Of a stretch of 64,000 nucleotides of DNA, positions 12,157 to 21,182 are shown in pieces (within the stretch, counting starts at the first letter, position 1; each line of letters begins with the position of its first letter). The translations under genes were made by a program, and so were the position numbers. The notes below the pieces were generated by a model. The model was not told the origin of the DNA. It did no database searches and saw only the letters and a list, made by a program, of their open reading frames with translations. The DNA is from Rhynchosporium graminicola (Eukaryota > Ascomycota > Leotiomycetes > Helotiales > Ploettnerulaceae), in contig FJUW01000036.1 in the NCBI GenBank assembly GCA_900074885.1, positions 1 through 64,000 on the forward strand. The letters run 5' to 3'.

Positions 12157-12404
12157 CCCTACGCCTTACTTAAACTCGACTTCTACTATAAACAGATAAA
12201 GGAAATACTACTTACCGCCCGATTTAGAAGCTACAACTAATATAGTACTATTATAGTAATATAACTAGTTAGAACCTGATAAAGAATTTACTACTACTAA
12301 AGAGCGGCTAGCGCCTATTACGCGAATATCAACGAAAATAGTTATAATAAAAACTAATTCTAGTATAAACTATAACCTTCCGAGCTTAGGGTTAAGCTCT
12401 TCTT

Positions 12405-12417
12405 AGGGGGGGGGTAA
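12405..12417 (+). other. Polypurine tract of B0
   Basis: AGGGGGGGGGTAA directly abuts the 3' LTR start, the usual site for plus-strand DNA priming. The run of nine G has survived RIP because it offers no CpA or TpG. Confidence 0.85.
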
Positions 12418-12685
12418 TATAACGATAGCTCACCTGAATATCATATGAGAAGAAGGATAGATAACAGGGCCTAAGTTCACAGGTATCTCGGCAGAACTAG
12501 TATCCGACCCGGTATAGTATCGGACTAGTACCGGTATATATATATAAGGTGCCTTACACTCTATCTCTCTTCTTCTTCCTTCCTTATCTTTTTGTTTCTT
12601 TCGTAATAGACTATATAAGATCGCTCTTAGCCTCTCTACTCGTTTATTCTTGCTTGTATACCGCCTTGAGTCTTGTGTTATTACA
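12418..12685 (+). repeat. 3' LTR of B0 (268 bp)
   Basis: It starts TATAACGATAGC (RIP form of TGTAACGATAGC) and ends TTATTACA. It is the least mutated B LTR and serves as reference for the other nine. A pyrimidine-rich block (TCTCTCTTCTTCTTCC) follows the TATA motif. Confidence 0.95.
12535..12547 (+). promoter_or_regulatory. TATA box in family B LTR
   Basis: TATATATATATAA followed by GGTGCC is conserved in every B LTR. As the only TATA motif in the LTR it is the probable core promoter of the genomic transcript. Confidence 0.6.
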
Positions 12686-13253
12686 GAAAGGTACTTGTAC
12701 TAAAACCTTATTATAAGTACTCCTCTTAACCTCTAAGGATCTAGAAACTAGTTCTGATTTACTAAATTAGTACTATAGCTTTTTATTTTAATATAAAATA
12801 TAAGAGCTCTAAATTATTCTTTATTAGTATCTATAAGATAAACTGCCTCTTATAAGATTATCTTAATAGCGACTCTCCTAAGGATCCTAATACTAAACGA
12901 CTTATAGCTGAAAAGCTACCGGAATAGTATTATACTCTTAAGGAGGCTTTCTCTAAGCGGGATTCTAATATTCTTCTGCTATATTACTTATACGATTATA
13001 AAATTATTCTAGAAGAACTATTACCTAATATATATTCGCTCTTATATTAGTAATTTATAGACGAATTATAAGTAACTAAAGAGTACTTTATAGAGAACTT
13101 AGATAAAGGATTTATCGAATCTAGCTAAAGTCTTTTCGTATTACTTATATTATTCGTTAAGAAAGCTGATAGAGGATTACGCTTTTATATTAACTATTAT
13201 AAGCTTAATACGATTACTTAGAAGGATTTATACTTAATACCTAGGATTGATAA
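12686..13253 (+). pseudogene. pol: Family B internal fragment (protease-RT linker), copy B1'
   Basis: It is collinear with B0 7612-8167 and includes the stretch before RT and the first RT motifs (ANRGLRF region, RIP-altered). It starts directly after the B0 3' LTR, so B0 probably inserted here (right TSD GAAAG, 12686-12690). It stops at GATAA (13249-13253), where the minus-strand copy B2' begins. The same junction occurs at 27871-27875 in B1, so this is a diverged duplicate of that locus. Confidence 0.8.
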
Positions 13254-13521
13254 TATAATAATATAAGACTCGAGGCGGTATATAAGTAAGAATAAATAAG
13301 TAGGGAGGCTAAGAGCGATCTTATATAATCTACTATAAAAGAAATAAAAAGATAAAGAAGGAAGAAGAAGAGAGATCGAGTATAAAGTACCTTATATATA
13401 TATACTAGTACTAGTCTGATATTATACTAAGTCAGATACTAGTTCTGCTGGGATACTTATAAACTTAGGCCCTAGTATCTATCCTTCTTCTTATATAATA
13501 TTCAGGTAAGCTATTATTATA
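13254..13521 (-). repeat. 3' LTR of B2' (268 bp)
   Basis: Begins TATAATAATATAAGAC and ends GCTATTATTATA, RIP forms of the B LTR ends in reverse orientation. TSD GATAA at 13249-13253. Confidence 0.92.
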
Positions 13522-14049
13522 TTACTTCCTCTCTAAGAAGAGCTTAACTTTAAGCTCGGAAAGTTATAGTTTATATTAGAAATTAGTCTTTATTATAACT
13601 ATTTTCGTTAATATTCGCGTAATAAGTACTAGTTACTCTTTAGTAGTAGTAAATTCTTTATTAGGTTCTAATTAGTTATATTACTATAATAGTACTATAT
13701 TAGTTATAGCTTCTAAATTAGGTAGTAAGCTATATTTACTTTATCTATTTTTAGTAAGAGTCGAGTTTAAGCAGAGCGTAAAGTATATAAAGGAAAAGGT
13801 TTATTAATATTAGAGCTTTTCTTTTTTAATCGCGATAATTACTTTAACTTATAAGTTTACTCTCATTAGATTATATAGTTCCTAGAGTAAGTATTATTAC
13901 TAACTACTATAGTAATCTATTATAATCTTATATATTAATTGACTTAATTAACTCTTCTCTTATTATAAGTAAGTTCCTTATCTTAGTATTAAGGATAGTC
14001 TTTAAGTATAATATAAGAGTTTTATAGATCTATAATACTAACTCTTATA

Positions 14050-14976
14050 GTACTTCTACTAGTTCCTGCTAGTACTCTTTTAGTAGCGTATTATATATAT
14101 TACTTGCGATATATTCGCGCTTTCCTTAAGATAAAGTATAATAATACTCTTATTCTAGAACTTTTATATTTATTTAATAAGCTTAACTCTAAGCTTTATA
14201 AGTATTATTTAGTATTAAAAAGCGCTTATAAATATATAAGTTATTTAAACTTAAATATAATTATATATACTAACGCGTTATAGTTATCTAATTATATTAA
14301 TATAGAGTATATTATTTTATCTAGTTTATTTCTTAGTAGTAAAGCTAAGAACGCGGAGCTAAATTAGGGCGGTATTATAGCTACTTATAAAGCTATTAAT
14401 TAGATCTATCGTCTCGCGAAATCTACTACTCTTACTATAGTATTAAAGATTATTATTATATAATTAGTAGAGACTTAAGCTTTAAAGTAATTTATAGAGA
14501 AAGTATTTAAGGAGTTAGAGTTTATTAAAGTAATAAGTTAAGATCCTTAAACCTTTAGATACTAGTACGATATTAATATAATATTGGATTTAGATCTTCT
14601 AATAGTAAATTCAGTAAAGTTTAAGTTAATAGTATAAATAGTATTAAAGTAGATAAAAGAGTTAAACGCTATTATATAGGAATCTGCGAAGAAAGCTATA
14701 TTTAAAGCTACGATATCTGATACTAAAAGAAAGAGGAATTTACTTTCTAGTTTAGAGATAGTATTAGATCTAGATACTCTTAGACTTTCTCTAAAGAAGA
14801 AACCTTATAAGATTAGCTATTATATTTAGTATACTACTAGAGCTATATTAGTAGATTTAAGTAAGGAGTTAAATATAGTAATTCTAGTTCTAGATATTCT
14901 AGATTTAATAGAAGCTCCGGAGAACTTAAAAGAGAAAGCTAATAAAGTAAAAGTAATAAAAGAAATAGAGTTTTAG
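14050..14976 (+). pseudogene. Opposite-strand extra gene (aORF), copy in B2'
   Basis: Being in a minus-strand element, the relic gene reads on the + strand here. It is 927 nt to the TAG at 14974-14976, against 926 nt in B0, B1, B3 and B4. In this copy the intron region has one extra base (near 14550), so the flanking exons happen to be in the same frame without splicing, and its donor is mutated to ATAAGT. All in-frame stops are TAA/TAG. A TATATAAA box lies upstream at 13784-13791. Confidence 0.62.
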
Positions 14977-17455
14977 ATATAGTATTATTATAAAGTATAA
15001 TTAAGAGATTATTCTTAATAATAAATTTTTTAATACTAATAATTATAATAGTTTATTATCCTCTAAGTAAATATAATTATCTATTATATCTTCTTAAGCC
15101 TTAATCTATTAATCTAGTTTAAAAAAAAGTCTAGGTTTACTTAAGTTAATAGTATAAAAGTCTCTAAGCTTATATAGAGCACTTATTAAGTTAGAAGAAT
15201 TATAATAAGTTAAGTCTAAGTTATAGCTTAGCTAGATAACTTAATACTTTAGATTATCTCTTAAGAGTTATATAATAAGTATATCTTATAATTCTTACTT
15301 TTCTTAAGTAGTAATAACCTCTAAGAGTAGGTTTAGTAGCTCTTAGCTTAGTAAGAGGTTATCCGAGTCCTTAAAGAGTAATTCGAAAGCGAATATATTA
15401 TATATAGAAGATCTAAGAGGTAAATCTAGCTTATAGGAATATCTGATCTTAGCTAAGACTTAGTATAGTCCTACTTAGAGGCTAGATAGCTTCTTACTTA
15501 GCTAGTAATTCTTAAGGTTCCTTATAAAGAGAAATATCTTATTTAAAACTTCCTAATCGATATTACGCTATTTCAGGTTAGTTATAGCGCTTATCTTCTA
15601 CTAAGTAGCTAGTATATTAGCTTTTATAATCTCGATAATAGATTTAATACGTTTAGCTAAGGATTTAGTATTAATATAATTAAGTTGCTCTTATAGTATT
15701 AATATAGTAAGTTACTTCTAATCCTAGCTATTCTATAGTAATATATTATATTTAAAAGTATATAGTATTATACTAATAGAATTATAAGGTAAGGTTACTT
15801 AAGCGCGGTCTATTATTAGTAGTAATTCGCTCTAGTTACTTTAGTAGTAATTAATAAAAAGTCTAAAGCGTTAGTTAATATACTAGTTTATAATCTTTAT
15901 TTATCTATTAGTTTACTAGTAGAAAGAAGTAAAGAGCTTAATCTTAACTCTAATTATATAATAAAACTCTTACTAGAAGGATAAGATAAACTAAGCTCCT
16001 TAGTTAGATATAATTAACTTAGGAGTATATCCGAAATAATATATCTATTAGATAAATAATATTATTATCCCGCGAGTATCGATATTATAGTAATACGATA
16101 TTAATATAGAGTCTTTCCTTAGGTAGTTTATAAATACTAGTATCTTATTAAACTCTTAATTATTAAGTAGGAAGTCCTTAAAATCTATAGCTAAGTACTA
16201 TATAAAGTAGCTAAGTACTAGTAATAAATAGAGGAATCCTTACTATTTCGTCTGCTTTAGATAAGAGTACTAATATAAGCGGTAATTATAAGTATAATAT
16301 TTTATATCTAATATAAGTCATTTCTAATAATAATAAGTAGAAATTATTTCGATAGTCTTATAAGTATTTAGATAAGTAGAGGAAACTTGATTATAGACTT
16401 TACTAATTAAATAAGTATATAGTAGAGTATAGCGTTATATATATAGATAACTATTATAAAATAGTAAACTATTATTAATAATATAGATATTTCTTAATAT
16501 ATTCTTTTTATTAGAGAATAATTCTTAATTAAATTAATATAGTTTCTCGATTAAATTAAAAGAGTTATATATAAGTTCCGATAGTATATTAGTCTCTAGT
16601 AATATTAAGTATATATAACTAATTTAATAGATATAATATTTAGCTAATTCTATATTAATCATAAAGTCTAAGCGATCTAGAGGTAATAAAACTCGAGATC
16701 TAATATCTTATTTCTATTATTCTTATATCTTTAGATCTTATTTCTTATAGCTAAAGATATTAGTTTTAGTATTATTCTTACTAAGTATATATATAATTTA
16801 AAAGTTAAATTCGGAAAGGAATTCTATTTATCTAGCTTACTTACTAATTAGGACCTTAGTAGTTATAAAGTATTCTAAGGATCGATAGTCCGTATATACG
16901 CTAGTATAGTATTATAGAGATATAAGTTCTAGTCTTTATTTCCGGAAAGATTTAATAATAATATATAATTCCTTATTATAGATCTTCTAGTTTAGTTTAT
17001 ATATATTAAGAATATAAGAGTAGAATCTAATTAGATACTACTAGTTATCTTCGTATAATTAGAAGATAACTCTAGCTATTATATTATTAGAATTATTAGT
17101 TTTTAGTTTAGTTTATAATTTAGAGTTAAAATAATATAGTTTCTATACTAATAGTAGCTATTAATATAAATCGTCGAAGGACTTCTTATAATTATTAGTA
17201 AAATTCTATAGTACTATAGGCTTAGTAAGTATTAAGAGAGGTTTAGTAATAAGGCCGAAATTCCGAATAAATTAATAGTAGAAACTATAGAATCCTAAGA
17301 AAGATTTTATAGCTATTACTATTTTAGAGTACTTCTAGTCTACTAATAGTATTACTTTCTCGAGATCTAGTTCGATTCTATTAGTAGTAATAATATATCC
17401 GAGGTATTTAGTCTAAGTAATATAGAACTTACTTTTCTTAATATCTACTTAGAGT
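14960..17455 (-). pseudogene. pol: Broken pol 3' part (RT to chromodomain), copy B2'
   Basis: Collinear with B0 10980 down to about 8485. Integrase, RNase H and the RT thumb are recognisable only through that alignment, because RIP has saturated the sequence with TpA. It lacks protease and the N-terminal RT half, cut off by the insertion at 17461. The segment 15691-17103 is the best available model of what is missing at N 30313 in B2. Confidence 0.8.
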
Positions 17456-17460
17456 ATAGT

Positions 17461-17728
17461 TATAATAATAGCTTACCTGAATATTATATAAGAAGAAAGA
17501 TAGATAATAAGGCTTAAGTTTATAAGTATCCCGGTAAAACTAATATCCGACCCGGTATAGTATTAGACTAGTACTAGTATATATATATAAAGTACTTTAT
17601 ACTCTATCTCTCTTCTTCTTCCTTTCTTATCTTTTTATTTCTTTCGTAATAGACTATATAAGATCGCTCTTAGCCTCTCTACTCGTTTATTTTTACTTAT
17701 ATATTACCTTAAGTCTTATATTATTATA
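17461..17728 (+). repeat. 5' LTR of B1 (268 bp)
   Basis: TATAATAATAGC ... TTATTATA. Nearly the same sequence as the LTR at 30671-30938, both preceded by the same RT-derived flank of a minus-strand copy. Confidence 0.92.
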
Positions 17729-18190
17729 TTAAATAAAAAGATTAAGATAGCCGGAGATAGCTTACTATAATATCTTACTACTAAGTTAGTTATTCGATAA
17801 CTACTTATATATAGCTAAGATACTAAAGATCTCTCGGATAATTATAAATTAGGGTTTAATTTAGCTTATTATAAATAATATAATAGAGGAGGTCTTTACT
17901 AATACTCTTTTAATAACTCCCTTAGTATAAAGGAATTATAAATAGATTTTAAAGAAAGTATAATAAATACCTTAGAACTTTAATTTCTATATATTACTAC
18001 TAAAATAGCCTTAATATACTCTTTTTTAAGCTACTATTATAGCTCTTAACTAATAAACTAGAGACTCCTCTAGTTCTAAGGGAACTTAACGCGATCCCCC
18101 CTACTTTATCTCCGAACTTAACTTATTATACCCTTCCTTATTTTAAATATCTCTTACCTTAGAGAATATTAATACTTTATTAAGGAAATA

Positions 18191-19481
18191 CTAACTAAAA
18201 GAGAAAGGAAAATAAAAGCGAAATTTATTAGAAATATAATCGCTAAGTACTCTTACTACTATAAGTAACTCGAACCTAATCTATTTCCTCTTATAATAAT
18301 TAGTAAACTAAGAGAAGAAGAATAATTCTCTAGAAAATACTATAGATAGACTAATCTCTATATAAGATAAGTTCCTTATAAGGGTCCCTTACCTATCTTC
18401 GACTCTCTTACTAGAACTAATACTATAATCTCCGCGTATGATAGAGTTTAATAAGCTAATAAACTCTATTCCGATATATAATACTAAAAGAGAGAATATT
18501 ATTCTTAATAAACTATCTCCTTCTCCTAATACCGAATTAGTAGAGTTATACCTTAGGAAGTCTTATCTTACTAAGAAGATCTTACCCCTAGATAATAAGT
18601 CAGATCTTACTTTCCTCTAATAGAGAATATCGATACGAGATTAGCTAGCTATAAACGCTAACTATTACCCTACGGACTTCTCCTAGCGCGTTCTCGTATA
18701 AGAACTAGTTACTAGATTAGCTAAAGAGTATCTTATACTTTAGTACCTTACTAATAAGTTTAAGATTAGTAATAAAATAATCTTCTTACTAAAAGAGAAC
18801 TTCCTTATTAGTTTAGAAGAAGATAACTATTATAACACTTTCTACTACTTAGAAATATAATAACTTAGCTATATATATAAGACTTTCACTAAGTTTCATA
18901 ATCGATTTTAAAGTACTACTATCTAAAGTAAAATTAAAAAGAAAGAGTAGTTCTTCTATATATAAGATAAGATTATATTATCCTTATACGCTTTAACTCT
19001 TATTATTAAACTAATATAAAATAAGGATTATATTTCTATAATTAGATTCTTACTTTCTTTTAATATTAAGTATCGCTATAACTCAGAATATACCTATCCT
19101 AAGAAAGCTACTACCTAAGTATAGTACTATAAGCTTACTATTACTACTATAACTACTACTAGTTCTACCTCTTACTAGTCCCTAAGCTTAGCTCCTCGAT
19201 AAACTACTCTTATATTATACGTACGTACTTCTACCTTAGTACGATCTAGTACTCCCTCTACGCTAAAACGCCTTACTACCTCAACCGGAGAACCCCCTAA
19301 GTATTATAATTATAGATAGCTTAGTTATATTAAGCTAGACTACTTTAACTCGCTTAAAGTTTAATTAATCGATAAATTTCCGAAAGAGGATTAAGTAACT
19401 AAAGAAGTAATAGAAGATATACTCTCCGAATCTAGACTAATACTAAAGGGAAATAATAAAGCTTAAGTAAAAACTCCTTCC
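18191..19481 (+). pseudogene. gag: Broken gag, copy B1
   Basis: Aligns to B0 gag without indels. The degenerate zinc knuckle is at 19302 on. A 60-codon open stretch at 18438-18620 (reading EFNKLINSIPI ... KSYLTKKILPLDNKSD) matches the gag N-terminal region in frame. Its ATG arises from the local sequence and is not the gag start, since B0 reads Ile-Ala there. It is simply the longest part of gag that escaped a stop codon. Confidence 0.82.
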
Positions 19482-19510
19482 TAAGTCTATATAAGTATAA
19501 TCTCTCTAAT

Positions 19511-20567
19511 CTAGACCTTAATTCCCTAATAAGAGGTAAGTAATTTATATACCTAACTATAGTTAATATAAATAAGCTAAGAGTCTCTATAAGTAGCTTA
19601 ATTAATACTAAAGCGAATAATTATCTATTTATTAATCGTACTCTTATTAAACGAATATTAGGAGCCCTTAGTATTAAAATCGAGCTACTGCCTTATTCTA
19701 TTCTAATACGTAAGTTCTAATAGTCTATTAGAACTTATATTACTTATTTTATATATTTATACTTTTCTATTAATAGTAAGCGTATTTATAACTACTCTTT
19801 TATTCTTCTCGATTTAGGATAATAAGATATAATTATTAGTATTAAATAGATATAATAATTTCAAGTTAAGCTAGATACGCTCTACTATAAGCTATTATAA
19901 TCGGAACGCTATCTAGCTACTTTCTAATATAATAAGGAGATAATTATAACTCTACTATCTCGTAAACTTAGTATTAATCGATCTTACTAAATTAATACTN
20001 CTTAGTATTAAAATCGAGCTACTGCCTTATTCTATTCTAATACGTAAGTTCTAATAGTCTATTAGAACTTATATTACTTATTTTATATATTTATACTTTT
20101 CTATTAATAGTAAGCGTATTTATAACTACTCTTTTATTCTTCTCGATTTAGGATAATAAGATATAATTATTAGTATTAAATAGATATAATAATTTCAAGT
20201 TAAGCTAGATACGCTCTACTATAAGCTATTATAATCGGAACGCTATCTAGCTACTTTCTAATATAATAAGGAGATAATTATAACTCTACTATCTCGTAAA
20301 CTTAGTATTAATCGATCTTACTAAATTAATACTAACGCGCGGGATTTAGCTATAAACTAGCTAGACTAATACTAATTATATTAAATAGTAGCGTTATAGT
20401 ATATTAATATATTATCTTTACCTTTTAACTTATTTCTGCTTATTACTAAGGAATCTAAACTCTTTTCTACTCTGAATTTATCGAGAAAGGTACTTATATT
20501 AAAACCTTATTATAAGTACTTCTCTTAACTTCTAAGGATCTAGAAACTAGTTCTAATTTACTAAATT
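19511..20567 (+). pseudogene. pol: Broken protease and linker, copy B1 (contains redundant 333 bp)
   Basis: The protease motif at 19604-19612 reads N-T-K where B0 has D-T-G, so both the catalytic Asp and the Gly are lost by RIP-type changes. The 333 bases at 20001-20333 repeat 19667-19999 exactly. The true sequence is continuous if that repeat is removed. It is interrupted at 20567 by the solo family A LTR. Confidence 0.8.
20000..20000. other. Assembly join (single N) with 333-bp overlap
   Basis: Sequence after the N (20001-20333) is identical by eye to 19667-19999 before it, as expected for two contig ends that overlap but were not merged. Confidence 0.9.
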
Positions 20568-20816
20568 TGTGACGACTGGTCAGGTTCGACTGGTCAGGTT
20601 TGGAGGTCTCTCCCTATTGGTGGAAACACTTACTGCTAAGCGAGATTACACGAGTAGAGTTTAGGGGCCCCTTTTCATGTATATACTTCTATTCTCTCTC
20701 TACTTCTTCACCCCTTAGTTGTAGATTCTCAAGTGATTCTTACTACTTTATATTCATAGCAATGTGAGGTCTTATTACTCAGGTAGTTTTAAGACCTTTC
20801 TAGAGCAAGCGTCACA
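20568..20816 (+). repeat. Solo LTR of family A, almost free of RIP (249 bp)
   Basis: TGTGACGACTGG ... GCGTCACA with perfect 5-bp TSD AAATT (20563-20567 and 20817-20821) inside B1. It is 14 bp longer than other A LTRs because GACTGGTCAGGTT is tandemly repeated near the start. It keeps many CpA and TpG: 20581-20640 has 3 CpA, 5 TpG and 3 TpA. That is a clear contrast to everything around it. Confidence 0.95.
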
Positions 20817-20821
20817 AAATT

Positions 20822-20911
20822 AGTACTATAGCTTTTTATTTTTATATAAAATATAAGAGCTCCGAATTATTCTTTATTAGTATCTACGAGATAAACTACT
20901 TCTTATAAGAC
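20822..20911 (+). pseudogene. Family B1 fragment between two insertions
   Basis: 90 bases of the B1 protease-RT linker, equivalent to B0 about 7685-7775, continuing from 20567. Its last five bases AAGAC are the left TSD of A2. Confidence 0.85.
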
Positions 20912-21146
20912 TATGACGCTTACTCTAGAAAGGTCTCAAAACTACCTGAGTAATAAGACCTCATATTACTATAAATATAAAGTAATAAGAATCACTTAAG
21001 AATCTATAACTAAGGAGTAAAGAAGTAGAGAGAGAATAGAAGTATATATATGAAAAGGGGCCCCTAAACTCTACTCGTGTAATCTCGCTTAGCAGTAAGT
21101 GTTTCTACCAATAGAGAGAGACCTCTAAACCTGACTAGTCGTCATA
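20912..21146 (-). repeat. 3' LTR of A2 (left end)
   Basis: Begins TATGACGCT at the outer edge and ends AGTCGTCATA at the inner edge. Confidence 0.95.
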
Positions 21147-21160
21147 TTACCCCCCCCTCC
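21147..21160 (-). other. Polypurine tract of A2
   Basis: On the minus strand GGAGGGGGGGTAA abuts the 3' LTR, the expected plus-strand priming site. Confidence 0.85.
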
Positions 21161-21182
21161 GAAAAAAGCTCGCCCTCGAGCG

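Larger units (their letters stand above)
4968..12685 (+). mobile_element. Family B Ty3/Gypsy chromovirus, copy B0, nearly complete
   Basis: This is the best-preserved family B copy: partial 5' LTR, leader, gag with zinc knuckle, protease, RT, RNase H, integrase, chromodomain-like end, an opposite-strand relic gene, polypurine tract and 3' LTR. Adding the 58 bp lost at the N gives about 7776 bp, against 7777 bp for B3 after removing its redundant overlap, so family copies are almost free of indels. It seems to have inserted into another family B copy: the bases after its 3' LTR (GAAAG, 12686-12690) continue as internal B sequence equivalent to 7612 onward. The left TSD is hidden by the N. RIP is milder here than in B1, B2 and B3. 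Confidence 0.93.
13254..17460 (-). mobile_element. Family B copy B2', 3' half, interrupted by a + strand copy
   Basis: Reading leftward-facing: 3' LTR, opposite-strand gene, chromodomain, integrase, RNase H and part of RT. It is collinear without indels with B2 at 27876-30312 and differs from it by scattered transitions. It ends where a + strand LTR starts at 17461, in the RT position equivalent to B0 about 8481-8485, the same place where B3 interrupts B2. Its 5' half is not found beyond that insertion in this window. Confidence 0.88.
17461..20567 (+). mobile_element. Family B copy B1, 5' part
   Basis: Collinear with B0 at a constant offset of 12551 bases up to N 20000: LTR, leader, gag, start of pol. 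The next segments of this copy lie at 20822-20911, 27476-27875 and 57542-62065, separated by nested insertions. The bases before the LTR (ATAGT, 17456-17460) do not match those after its presumed 3' LTR (ATATT, 62066-62070). Either the join at N 20000 links two different B copies, or the left end belongs to a B3-like insertion in B2'. Heavily RIP-mutated. Confidence 0.8.

Noticed and set aside
12535..12547. TA microsatellite
   Set aside because: The TATATATATATAA run is part of every family B LTR and is better explained as the LTR TATA box.
12686..13253. Two independent insertions of family B into the same GATAA site
   Set aside because: The inner insertion site is shared as well and the blocks are collinear, so duplication of the nest is far simpler.
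18438..18620. 60-codon open frame as a small gene
   Set aside because: It is in frame with gag and matches the gag N-terminal region of B0; its ATG is not conserved between copies.
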